Position numbers and translations under genes: made by a program
Shown here: in pieces, positions 17,751 to 25,465 of the stretch
How positions within the stretch are numbered: the stretch's first letter is position 1
Layout: each line of letters opens with the position of its first letter
DNA from: Clostridiaceae bacterium
Lineage (GTDB): Bacteria > Bacillota > Clostridia > DSM-8532
NCBI GenBank assembly: GCA_012520615.1
Contig: JAAYNX010000028.1
Coordinates: 1 to 61,517, forward strand
Direction of reading: 5' to 3'
DNA: 61,517 bases
Notes under the pieces: generated by a model
The model's input: the letters and a program-made list of their open reading frames with translations, nothing else
Told to the model about the DNA's origin: nothing
Databases searched by the model: none

Positions 17751-18383
17751 CTATTTTTCATCAATGGGGCCGAATTTCTTGAAAGGCAATACTCTGAATA
17801 TCGCTTTACCTTCTACCCACGAACGATCTATAACTCCAAATGCCCTACTGTCCAAACTATGCCCCCTGTTGTCTCCCAGAACAAAAAGTTGATTAGGTTG
17901 CACCACTATCTTCTCCATTGTTCCGTTTAGAACAGTATCGGTAAAAGAATCGATTCTAGCATATTTTTCATCTTGGGCTATCCCGTTAACATATAAAACA
18001 TTATCAACTATCTCTACTGTATCGCCCGGAATTCCTACAACCCTCTTAATAAGCCTATTTCTTCTAAATTCCTTATTAATCTTCTTGGTTATATCACTCA
18101 AATAGATAGAAGCCCTGCCAATAATACCATTGATGGGTTCATCTCTTAAGAAAATGATGATATCGCCCCTTTTAGGCTCATCAAAACTATAAGAAAGTTT
18201 GCTCATAATCAGTTTATCACCGGGCTCCAGAGTTTCCATCATAGACTCCATATTAACTTCTGTGAGTGCAAACAGCTCACTTTGTATTATTGAAGCTATT
18301 AAAAAAGCTACGATAATCAGCAATACCCACTCAGATGCTTCTCTTAAAATACTTTTATTTCCCTTTGTCAAATGTTTAGACAT
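17751..18383 (-). CDS. lepB: Signal peptidase I
   Basis: A 210-residue S26 peptidase with one N-terminal membrane anchor (residues about 19-40). The catalytic Ser47 is in VNMESMMETLEPGD (family SMxPTL, here with Glu for Pro) and the catalytic Lys113 in LIKRVVGIPGDTVEI; the late box is LFVLGDNRGHSLDSRAFG. It cleaves signal peptides of exported proteins outside the membrane. The ribosome site AAGGAG touches the ATG without spacer, so an in-frame TTG four codons later is a possible start. It follows the MgtC-like gene by 8 bases. Confidence 0.92.
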   Translation of the reverse strand: MSKHLTKGNKSILREASEWVLLIIVAFLIASIIQSELFALTEVNMESMMETLEPGDKLIMSKLSYSFDEPKRGDIIIFLRDEPINGIIGRASIYLSDITKKINKEFRRNRLIKRVVGIPGDTVEIVDNVLYVNGIAQDEKYARIDSFTDTVLNGTMEKIVVQPNQLFVLGDNRGHSLDSRAFGVIDRSWVEGKAIFRVLPFKKFGPIDEK

Positions 18384-18391
18384 CTCCTTTT

Positions 18392-19087
18392 TTATAAGGA
18401 TACTTTCAGTACCCCTTCTATCTCGTTTATTTTAGCTGATATTTTAGCTAAATCCAAGTCTTTATTTTCAGTTTCCAATTGAAATACTATTTTTTGCCTG
18501 GTGGACTTAGGAATATCATACGTATCCAGGCTCCTAACAACAAAGTTTAATTCTTTTAATAAATTGCTCAGAGGGATCATAACCTGTTTGTCTATTTCCC
18601 CTTCAACTTCAAGCACCTTCGCTTTAACCCTATTAGCAATCTTGTTTTCAAGGCTTTTAAGATACATAAGTATTGTCCATATTAGTAAAGTAACCAGAAT
18701 GGCTCCAGTGTAAAATCCGATTCCACATGCCAAACCTACACATGCAACCACCCAAATACTTGCTGCTGTAGTAATTCCTTTAACAGAAACACCATGCCGT
18801 ATTATAGCACCGGCTCCCAAAAAGCCTATGCCGCTTACAACTTGGCCGCCAATACGTGTTGGATCAATATTTACCTGATTTGAATAAGCAATAATTGAAA
18901 AATCCGCTATAAGCATAACCAGACACGAACCTAGGCAAACAAGAATATGGGTTCTAAAACCTGCCGGCTTATTTCGCGATTGTTCACGCTCAATACCAAT
19001 AATTCCGCCTAATACGCATGATAAAAGAATGCGTACTAAAATAGTAAACAAAAATTCTGAACTAAATTGAAAACTATTCCAATCCAT
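18392..19087 (-). CDS. MgtC/SapB family membrane protein
   Basis: The 231 residues start with a helix FLFTILVRILLSCVLGGIIG followed by the family hallmark IEREQSRNKPAGFRTHILV, then LVMLIADFS, GSGIGFLGAGAIIRHG-type text (VSGIGFLGAGAIIRHGVSVK) and TTAASIWVVACVGLACGIGF. Four to five membrane helices fill the first 145 residues; the remaining 85 form a cytosolic ACT-like domain (FVVRSLDTYD, IEGVLKVSL). Family members affect magnesium homeostasis or inhibit ATP synthase; the role here is unknown. Position between yqeK and lepB, with short gaps, suggests one transcript. Confidence 0.88.
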   Translation of the reverse strand: MDWNSFQFSSEFLFTILVRILLSCVLGGIIGIEREQSRNKPAGFRTHILVCLGSCLVMLIADFSIIAYSNQVNIDPTRIGGQVVSGIGFLGAGAIIRHGVSVKGITTAASIWVVACVGLACGIGFYTGAILVTLLIWTILMYLKSLENKIANRVKAKVLEVEGEIDKQVMIPLSNLLKELNFVVRSLDTYDIPKSTRQKIVFQLETENKDLDLAKISAKINEIEGVLKVSL

Positions 19088-19104
19088 AAAGGCACCCCCT
19101 TACT

Positions 19105-19692
19105 TCATAAATATTTTGTTTTTCTGTACTTTATGAGCATTAAACTGTAATTGCGAGTTTCAACTGTGTTTTGATGTAATAGGACACCTTTCTTTAATAT
19201 AAAGTCTATTGTGCTTTCCGAGCAATAGACTATACATTTGTCTAAATCCTCAAAAGCTACCTTTCTCATGTTTTCGATGCCCTCAAATGATCTTAACGGT
19301 TCTATGTAATCAGCAATATAAATGATTTTTTCCAAAAGATTCATGCCTGCTTTGCCTGTTGTATGCCATCTTATTGCTCCCAGGATTTCCTCATCGGTAA
19401 CCCCATATATCTCCTTAGCCAGATTCTCACCTATTATACCATGCAGCAACTTTGGTTGAAGCATTTCAATCTCATCAGGCTCATAACCCATATTTTTAAC
19501 ATAGTCTCTTGCATCATCACCCTTATAATTTTTACCGCAATCATGAAGTATTCCGGCAAGTCGTGCTTTATTAATATCTGCTCCGTAATATTTTGCAAGA
19601 GATTCAGCCATTTCCATAACATTTACTGAGTGGTTAAATCTGTTTGGGTCCAGTACATTCTTTAGTTTTTTAAGAATAGTTTCAAATTCCAT
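19105..19692 (-). CDS. yqeK: HD-domain hydrolase YqeK (symmetrical Ap4A hydrolase family)
   Basis: A 195-residue HD-domain protein. H21 in RFNHSVNVMEMAESLA, H50-D51 in LAGILHDCGKNYKG, HGIIGENLAKE and the Asp in IIYIADYIEPLRSFEG form the metal site of the YqeK family. Members hydrolyse diadenosine tetraphosphate to two ADP. It directly follows nadD with a 14-base gap, as in most Firmicutes; the usual next gene, ribosome silencing factor rsfS, is replaced here by an MgtC-like gene. Confidence 0.9.
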   Translation of the reverse strand: MEFETILKKLKNVLDPNRFNHSVNVMEMAESLAKYYGADINKARLAGILHDCGKNYKGDDARDYVKNMGYEPDEIEMLQPKLLHGIIGENLAKEIYGVTDEEILGAIRWHTTGKAGMNLLEKIIYIADYIEPLRSFEGIENMRKVAFEDLDKCIVYCSESTIDFILKKGVLLHQNTVETRNYSLMLIKYRKTKYL

Positions 19693-19706
19693 TCTATCCC
19701 CCGGTA

Positions 19707-20312
19707 TTAATCACTGACATAGAGTCTGTTCTTAAATATATAGTTCTCCACCTCGGGAGGTACCTGATATTTAATAGATAAACCCTTCTTAACCCTTCTT
19801 CTTATTTCAGTAGAAGAATAGTCCATTGCTTTGCCCGAGAATTTTAAAATATTTGCATCAAATTTCTCTTTAAATCTATTTATAAAGTTATCCAAAATAT
19901 CTTCCTTAGTATCAGGTCTTGAGGCTACAATAATTTTGGCTAGTTTAAAGATTTCACCATAATCTCGCCATGTTTCAAATTGTATCAATGAATCCGCGCC
20001 CACTATCAAAGCCAGGCTATCTTCATTCTTTAAATGCTCTTGGTAGGCTTTAAGTGTATCAACGGTATAAGATGAACCTTCCCGCTTCATTTCTATATCG
20101 CTGGATACAAAAAAAGGGTTATCTGCAATAGCAAGATCTACCATACAAAGCCTGTCGTGTGCCTCAATTATTTTGGTATTATCCTTATGAGGCGGAATTT
20201 TTGCCGGAATAAATATGATTTTTTTTAGATTAAATTCTTCCCGTATACCTTCACACATAAGAAGGTGACCATAATGTATAGGATTAAAGGTTCCTCCCAT
20301 TATACCCAGCAC
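19707..20312 (-). CDS. nadD: Nicotinate-nucleotide adenylyltransferase
   Basis: A 201-residue nucleotidyltransferase with the N-terminal GIMGGTFNPIHYGHLLMCEG (the xxGH motif is HYGH) and the C-terminal DYSSTEIRRRVKKG; PAKIPPHKD is the usual substrate loop. It makes deamido-NAD from nicotinate mononucleotide and ATP. Start is GTG at 20312 with GAGGTG five bases upstream. Confidence 0.95.
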   Translation of the reverse strand: MLGIMGGTFNPIHYGHLLMCEGIREEFNLKKIIFIPAKIPPHKDNTKIIEAHDRLCMVDLAIADNPFFVSSDIEMKREGSSYTVDTLKAYQEHLKNEDSLALIVGADSLIQFETWRDYGEIFKLAKIIVASRPDTKEDILDNFINRFKEKFDANILKFSGKAMDYSSTEIRRRVKKGLSIKYQVPPEVENYIFKNRLYVSD

Positions 20313-20372
20313 AATAACACCTCATTATTAAAACCTGCATATCAAAACAGTTTTGCACAGTCTGCCTAAGAG

Positions 20373-20398
20373 GTAGAGGAAATCTTGATTTTCTCTAC
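20373..20398. other. 12-bp hairpin at the end of the YccF gene
   Basis: GTAGAGGAAATC, two loop bases and GATTTTCTCTAC pair over 12 positions with one G-T pair. It overlaps the YccF stop codon. No T-run follows on either strand, so it may stabilise or process the RNA rather than terminate it. Confidence 0.4.
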
Positions 20399-20772
20399 AA
20401 CCAACTCTTAGTATATATTCTTGATCCGAAGGGAACCAATGATAGTTTAGCAAGCTTAAAATGCTGTTTCCCGAAAGGAATTCCAATTATAGTAATACAT
20501 AATAAAAGCCCAACCACTAAATGATATACGCAAAGTTCCCAACCAAGAATAATTATCCATATTACATTTCCAATCAAGCTACCAATGCCAAAGCCTTTAA
20601 TTTCAACGTCACGTCCAAAGGGATATAGCACAAAGGCCGCAATTTTAAAGCATTGAATGCCAAAGGGTATTCCGATAAAAGTAATACAGCAAATTAGCCC
20701 GGCAATAAACCAAAGAATCGCAGCTATGAATCCGCCAAATAGCATCCAAATTATGTTACCTAACAAATGCAC
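20395..20772 (-). CDS. YccF-domain membrane protein
   Basis: About 125 residues built from two copies of the YccF domain: LLGNIIWMLFGGFIAAILWF with CITFIGIPFGIQCFKIAAF, then LIGNVIWIIILGWELCVYHL with CITIIGIPFGKQHFKLAKL. Each contains two hydrophobic helices and the GIPFG-x-Q-x-FK motif. The GTG at 20772 has GGGGAGG seven bases upstream and is preferred to an ATG 21 bases further out. Function of the family is not known to me. Confidence 0.82.
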   Translation of the reverse strand: MHLLGNIIWMLFGGFIAAILWFIAGLICCITFIGIPFGIQCFKIAAFVLYPFGRDVEIKGFGIGSLIGNVIWIIILGWELCVYHLVVGLLLCITIIGIPFGKQHFKLAKLSLVPFGSRIYTKSWL

Positions 20773-20832
20773 TATATCGCCTCCCCAAAACAAAACAATA
20801 AATTATAAGGTTAATTCTGTTGGAACGAATAA

Positions 20833-20863
20833 ATGCCTATCCATGTCAATACAGGACAGGCAT
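20833..20863 (-). terminator. Hairpin terminator after the HMA-fold gene
   Basis: On the minus strand ATGCCTGTCC, an 11-base loop and GGATAGGCAT pair with one mismatch, and are followed by TTTATT. It begins 22 bases after the stop of the 70-residue protein. Confidence 0.55.
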
Positions 20864-20885
20864 CTAAAACCGAAACAGAATAGGC

Positions 20886-21098
20886 TTATTTCACCTCAAA
20901 GCCTGCATCTTCAATCGTTCCTTTTATTATATCAGCACTGAGTCTTTCTTCATCATACTCAACTACAACGCGCTTTGCATTAATGTCGATAATAACTGCA
21001 ACAACTCCATTAAGCATAGTTATTGAATTCTTTATCAATTCAGCGGAATTATCGTTATCTATTCCTTCAACACTAAATGCAACATTCTGCTCAGCCAT
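20886..21098 (-). CDS. Small HMA-fold (heavy-metal-associated-like) protein lacking the metal-binding cysteines
   Basis: A 70-residue protein with the ferredoxin-like pattern of HMA domains: VAFSVEGIDNDNSAELIKNS, LNGVVAVIIDINAKRVVVEY and ADIIKGTIEDAGFEVK. In a copper or mercury chaperone the first loop would read GMxCxxC; here it is GIDNDNSAE, with no cysteine anywhere in the protein. It cannot bind metal in the usual way. Good ribosome site (GAGGTGATTGA before ATG). Transcribed alone between a YccF gene and rluD. Confidence 0.75.
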   Translation of the reverse strand: MAEQNVAFSVEGIDNDNSAELIKNSITMLNGVVAVIIDINAKRVVVEYDEERLSADIIKGTIEDAGFEVK

Positions 21099-21216
21099 TC
21101 AATCACCTCACAAAGTAGCCATAAAAATTATATAATATCATCCGGATTATGTCCAATATTTAATTTTGAAACTTTCAGTCCGATATTTATGTGCATAAGA
21201 AATGTTAATAGTAGAG

Positions 21217-22146
21217 TTATAGCTCCCTTAAGCGCAAAAGAAGACCCGAAAAATAATCCGGAAGGGGTGCTTCAAAAATCATCTCCCTCTCGCTCACAGG
21301 GTGTGTCAATTTCAAAAATCGGGCATGTAAGGCCTGGCCTTCCGTATCCATTAATTTGCAGGCTTTTCCATAAACAAGATCACCTGTAACCGGATGACCG
21401 ATTGAAGCCATATGAACACGTATCTGATGGGTTCTTCCGGTTTCTAATTCAAGCTGAATATGAGTATATCCTTTGTAATATTCGATAACTTTGTAGTGTG
21501 TAACAGCAGGCCTGCCGTTTTTAATATTTACAGCCATTTTCTTTCTGTTAGTGGGATGTCTTCCAATTGGCGCTGAGATTCTCCCTGAATCATCTTTTAC
21601 TTTTCCGTCTACAATGGCTTCATATATCCGTTGAATTTGGTGTTGTTTCAACTGTGTTGATAATTTTAAATGGGCAATATTGTTCTTTGCTACCACAAGA
21701 AGACCTGTGGTGTCCTTATCTATTCGATGAACAATTCCCGGTCTAATTACTCCGTTTATATCGGATAATGAATCTTTGCAATGGTACAGAAGAGCATTAA
21801 CCAAAGTGCCTTCCCAGTTTCCGGCGGCGGGATGTACTACTAAATCCTTTGGTTTATTAATTACTATTATGTCATCGTCTTCAAAAACAATATCTAAAGG
21901 AATATCCTGGGACTCGATTTTAGGGGTATACGGTTCGGGTATATTAACTTCAATACTCATACCACTCTTTAGCTTGAAACCACTTTTTACTTCTGCCCCG
22001 TCTACCTTCACCAGACCTTGACCAATTAACTTTTGAATATAGCTCCTCGTAATCGATTCAGATTCAAATTGAGATACCAAAAAGGCATCAAGTCTTTTTC
22101 CTTCATCTGACTCATTTACAGTGATTGTTTTAGTCTTGCTGCTCAT
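21217..22146 (-). CDS. rluD: Ribosomal large subunit pseudouridine synthase (RluA/RluD family)
   Basis: A 309-residue enzyme with an N-terminal S4 RNA-binding domain (RLDAFLVSQF, SYIQKLIGQGLVKVDG) and the catalytic block GIVHRIDKDTTGLLVVAKN, in which Asp is the nucleophile. Further family motifs: VINKPKDLVVHPAAGN, GRHPTNRKKMAV and LETGRTHQIRVHMASIGHPV. It converts uridines of 23S rRNA. The ATG overlaps the end of lspA by 17 bases and has GAGGTG upstream, the common lspA-rluD arrangement. Confidence 0.93.
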   Translation of the reverse strand: MSSKTKTITVNESDEGKRLDAFLVSQFESESITRSYIQKLIGQGLVKVDGAEVKSGFKLKSGMSIEVNIPEPYTPKIESQDIPLDIVFEDDDIIVINKPKDLVVHPAAGNWEGTLVNALLYHCKDSLSDINGVIRPGIVHRIDKDTTGLLVVAKNNIAHLKLSTQLKQHQIQRIYEAIVDGKVKDDSGRISAPIGRHPTNRKKMAVNIKNGRPAVTHYKVIEYYKGYTHIQLELETGRTHQIRVHMASIGHPVTGDLVYGKACKLMDTEGQALHARFLKLTHPVSEREMIFEAPLPDYFSGLLLRLREL

Positions 22147-22630
22147 TAGTCACCTCAGCAAAATCAGAGCTCTTTTTATCGTTGACAGGTTCCTTGTAAA
22201 TAAAAAGAACGTAAAAAGCTAGAACAAAAACTCCTATATTAACACAGATATCAGCAAAATTAAAAATGGGAAAATCGTAGCCGAAGGGGAAAAAGTCTAG
22301 AAAATCGATTACAAAGCCTCTTAATAGCCTATCAATAAAATTTCCCATTGCCCCTGATATCAAAAATGTTAGCGCAATACGCAATATAGTATTATTATTT
22401 TTGATAAAGTACCAAACCATTATGCCAACGGCCACAATTGTTAATAAGATAAATGCCCATCTAAAATTTTGTAGTATCCCGAAGGCCGCCCCCCGGTTCT
22501 CCAAATAAGTTAGATGGAAAAAATCCTTAATGATCACATATCCATTGTATTGTAATTTGTTTGTATAAAAATACCATTTAGATAATTGATCAAATCCTGT
22601 CAGAATAATAATTAATGCAATCCAAAGCAT
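22130..22630 (-). CDS. lspA: Lipoprotein signal peptidase (signal peptidase II)
   Basis: About 166 residues with four membrane helices. Catalytic aspartates are in GAMGNFIDRLLRGFVIDFLD and FPIFNFADICVNIGV; LTYLENRGAAFGIL is the family signature. It removes signal peptides from prolipoproteins such as the binding proteins in this window. The ATG at 22630 has GGGAG seven bases upstream; a TTG 18 bases further out lacks a proper site. Confidence 0.95.
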   Translation of the reverse strand: MLWIALIIILTGFDQLSKWYFYTNKLQYNGYVIIKDFFHLTYLENRGAAFGILQNFRWAFILLTIVAVGIMVWYFIKNNNTILRIALTFLISGAMGNFIDRLLRGFVIDFLDFFPFGYDFPIFNFADICVNIGVFVLAFYVLFIYKEPVNDKKSSDFAEVTNEQQD

Positions 22631-22654
22631 TTTTTTGCTCCCATTCAAATTTAT

Positions 22655-24340
22655 TTACTCAACAGTTACACCCGTAAAATAATGCTTCAATATCTGATCA
22701 TAAGTATAACCATTTCTGGCAAATCCTTTTGCACCTTCTTGGCTCATTCCTATAGCATGGCCCCAGCCTTTCCCTGTTAAAACAAAGGTATCCGCTGAAA
22801 CTTCTCCGCTTATTATCGCTGAATTATCCGCACCTACAACTTTAACCGGACCTGCCGTGGATAAAATATCATATATTCCCGAAGAAGTCACTGCTTTATT
22901 TCCGTATATATTTAAAGTCGACGTTCCATCTGCAGAAATAACAGATGCCATACTTGACCCGGTACCTGAGCCTGGAGAACTAATTGTAAACATGCGGCTT
23001 GGAAGATATCCTCCGTTCTCGCCCAAGATAATACGTATATCTTCATTGCTATATGTTATTGAGCCGTTTGTTCCCACTATTCTGAGTTTATTAACTCTTC
23101 CTGCTGGGGTATATTCATCAGCCACCATTGCTACTATGTCACCGATTTCCACACCACTGATAAAAAGCTTCATTTTAATGTCCGCAGCAGAAAATGTTCG
23201 GGACCAGTTATAATTATAAGAATTTTCAGCTTCATAAGGGTCAACAACACTCTTTAGATATGGAATGTCCGATCCCCATACATAAATATTGTCTTCTGTC
23301 ATTCCGCCACTTGAGCTAAAATAGTGCATGGATATAAGGTTTCCTTTGTACAGAACTTTTTTTCCCTTAGTTTCATCAACAGCTTGGTTGGTAGTTGGTT
23401 TTTCGTCGTTATATCCTCCGTATACCTGAGAGGAAACAGTGTTAACAACGTCAAAATCCCATTTTTTATAGCTTCCCATTGACCTGTAAGCAAAGGTTCT
23501 TGCTGCAACTGCCTGGGCTTTTAATGCCTCCATAGGTGCATATGATTCTATCTCTCTTGGAACAACCCCATATAAATATTGTTCTAAATCTACAATATTT
23601 ATTACCGTCATATCGCTACCCGAAAAACGCCTAAGTTCAATTTCGCCTCGATATGGTTTACTGTTTACTGAAATAAGTTTGGGATTGTTAGAGCTGTTTG
23701 GTCGAATAGTCAGTTTCGCAGTGGTATCACCGAAAATGATCAACGGTTCAAAGCTGCTATTATATAAAATTATTCGTGAAGCAGACTGATCAACTACCTT
23801 TAGTTCGACTTCTCCCAGCTTAGCGGCCAAGTTTGGCATATCTTTATTTGCTTTGTCGGAATCCGAATAAAAGCCTGTCCAAACTGACCAACCATCTTCA
23901 AAAACAGGATATGCTATAACCCCGTTAGTTTTGTAATCTTTACACAAATCTTGGGCAGAAGCTAAATCAGCTACCTTATTTCCTATCTGTACATGATATG
24001 GGCCATAGGTTTCACCTTCAAACGGAATGCCCTCATTTGGGTTATACTCAGAAACTACGCCCGAGGCAGATTTTATAAAATGTGCGTCTTTCCTGAATAT
24101 TGACTGAGCACCGCCTTTTTCGGTTAATAGAACAACAAAATTATTATCCTTGTAATAACCTATTTCAAGGCCGGATTTTGCTTCTAATGCAACACTGGAG
24201 GCTGGTGCACTTCCAAAATAAAGTCCTACTCTAATTGTCTCCGGATAAGTCCGTGCCATAACTCCATTATTAGAAGAAAACAGGAAAACAAAACACAGAA
24301 CAACCATTACGGCAACATAACGCCATGATCTCTTCGGCAT
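22655..24340 (-). CDS. SpoIID/LytB-domain protein, probable cell-wall amidase-enhancing or lytic protein
   Basis: About 560 residues. A signal peptide/anchor (YVAVMVVLCFVFLFSSN) precedes a region with SPOR-like text (HVQIGNKVADLASAQDLCKD). The SpoIID domain follows: VINIVDLEQYLYGVVPREIE, LKAQAVAARTFAYRSMGSYK, SMHYFSSSGGMTEDNIYVWG, and the ending GWGHAIGMSQEGAKGFARNG. In SpoIID this fold is a lytic transglycosylase for forespore engulfment; LytB is an amidase enhancer. The longer N-terminus resembles vegetative relatives, so a sporulation role is not certain. ATG at 24340 chosen for its 7-base distance from GAGG; an ATG at 24346 touches it. Confidence 0.88.
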   Translation of the reverse strand: MPKRSWRYVAVMVVLCFVFLFSSNNGVMARTYPETIRVGLYFGSAPASSVALEAKSGLEIGYYKDNNFVVLLTEKGGAQSIFRKDAHFIKSASGVVSEYNPNEGIPFEGETYGPYHVQIGNKVADLASAQDLCKDYKTNGVIAYPVFEDGWSVWTGFYSDSDKANKDMPNLAAKLGEVELKVVDQSASRIILYNSSFEPLIIFGDTTAKLTIRPNSSNNPKLISVNSKPYRGEIELRRFSGSDMTVINIVDLEQYLYGVVPREIESYAPMEALKAQAVAARTFAYRSMGSYKKWDFDVVNTVSSQVYGGYNDEKPTTNQAVDETKGKKVLYKGNLISMHYFSSSGGMTEDNIYVWGSDIPYLKSVVDPYEAENSYNYNWSRTFSAADIKMKLFISGVEIGDIVAMVADEYTPAGRVNKLRIVGTNGSITYSNEDIRIILGENGGYLPSRMFTISSPGSGTGSSMASVISADGTSTLNIYGNKAVTSSGIYDILSTAGPVKVVGADNSAIISGEVSADTFVLTGKGWGHAIGMSQEGAKGFARNGYTYDQILKHYFTGVTVE

Positions 24341-24371
24341 ACGCATACCTCGCTATATTTTTCTTTAGTAG

Positions 24372-24387
24372 CCCTGCATTTGCAGGG
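24372..24387 (-). other. Short perfect hairpin in the leader of the SpoIID-domain gene
   Basis: CCCTGCATTTGCAGGG can pair over seven bases per arm. It lies about 30 bases upstream of the start codon, so it would be in the 5' leader. No function known. Confidence 0.4.
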
Positions 24388-24516
24388 AAAAATTATACCT
24401 CTTTTTATTATACATATTTAGACAACATATGTACACAAAACTAAAAGAAACATTACAAATAAGAAATATTATTGCAACAATATGACTTTTTATAGGATGC
24501 CACACAGGTATTAATC

Positions 24517-24631
24517 TTGCACCGGAGCGGCGTTAAAATAGCGTAAGCGTAGCATGGATTGCGTAGCTACGCGACTAAAATCCTAGATGGATTTTCGGAG
24601 CGGCGCACTTTAACCCGCTCTACAGGCGCAA
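24517..24631 (+). repeat. Dispersed structured intergenic element, copy A
   Basis: About 115 bases, GC-richer than its surroundings. The outer arms TTGCACCGGAGCGGCGTTAAA and TTTAACCCGCTC plus TACAGGCGCAA pair as a long interrupted stem. Inside are AGCATGGATTGCG (24551-24563), CGCGACTA (24570-24577), a hairpin AAAATCC-TAGAT-GGATTTT and TTTTCGGAGCG. The same blocks in the same order and orientation occur at 47456-47562, where the stems persist with other bases. A noncoding RNA or a mobile repeat are both possible. Confidence 0.65.
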
Positions 24632-24726
24632 CACTACTTTATTAATAATTGGTGCTCCTGCTTTTTTTTGCAGTTTTTCTGTGTTATTATTGATGGTGCT
24701 AATTACACTTAATTTGGGGGCTATTT

Positions 24727-25461
24727 ATGAAAGTAACCGCTGTTAAAACAAAGCTGATAGAAGCTAATAAATACACATTAACAAAAGTTTTGTCTGAATC
24801 TATAGATAATCTTGAGGAAAACAGTATTGTAGCAATAAGTTCCAAGATAGTTTCATTATGCGAAGGAAATGTTTTGCCTTTAACAGATTTGTCGAAGGAT
24901 CAACTGATAGAAAATGAGGCCGATCAATTTATCCCCAAAGAATATAGCAAATACGGTGTTTATTTGACAATTAAGAATGGTTTATTGGTGCCTTCAGCAG
25001 GTATTGACGAATCAAATACAAATGGTTACTTTGTAATGTGGCCAAAAGATCCGCAAAAAACAGCTAATAATTGTTGGGAATTTTTAAAGGAAAAATTCGG
25101 GCTAAACAATCTTGGAGTAATAATTACCGACAGCACTACCTCTCCTCTTAAATGGGGTGTTACCGGAAAAACCATATCTCATTGCGGCTTTATGAGCATT
25201 AATTCAAATATAGGCGACAAAGATCTTTTTAATAAAACTCTCAGGCAAACCAGAATCAATGTAGCAGATGGGTTAGCTGCCTCAGCAGTTTTATGCATGG
25301 GAGAATCGGTAGAGCAAACTCCCATAGCAATAATTGAGGACGTGCCATTTGTCGTATTCCAGAATCATGTTCCAAGCATAGATGAGCTTAAATCACTGAG
25401 AATCGAGATTAAGGATGACCTTTATGCGCCATTGTTAGAACGAGCACCTTGGACAGATTAA
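24727..25461 (+). CDS. CofE-like gamma-glutamyl ligase family protein
   Basis: The 244 residues resemble the F420-0:gamma-glutamyl ligase family: ENSIVAISSKIVSLCEGN near the start, NGLLVPSAGIDESNTNGYFV, LGVIITDSTTSPLKWGVTGK, and a C-terminal NVADGLAASAVLCMGESVEQ TPIAI segment. Archaeal and actinobacterial CofE adds glutamates to coenzyme F420; clostridial homologues are often labelled putative folate or amino-acid ligases, since these bacteria usually do not make F420. No F420 or folate gene is nearby. TTGGGGG precedes the ATG. It lies 95 bases downstream of structured element A. Confidence 0.8.
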   Translation: MKVTAVKTKLIEANKYTLTKVLSESIDNLEENSIVAISSKIVSLCEGNVLPLTDLSKDQLIENEADQFIPKEYSKYGVYLTIKNGLLVPSAGIDESNTNGYFVMWPKDPQKTANNCWEFLKEKFGLNNLGVIITDSTTSPLKWGVTGKTISHCGFMSINSNIGDKDLFNKTLRQTRINVADGLAASAVLCMGESVEQTPIAIIEDVPFVVFQNHVPSIDELKSLRIEIKDDLYAPLLERAPWTD

Positions 25462-25465
25462 AAAA

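Larger units (their letters stand above)
24347..24726. other. Intergenic region between divergent spoIID-like and CofE-like genes
   Basis: Holds a hairpin in the spoIID-like leader, structured element A at 24517-24631 and the leader of the CofE-like gene ending in TTGGGGG. I see no further open frame. Confidence 0.7.
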
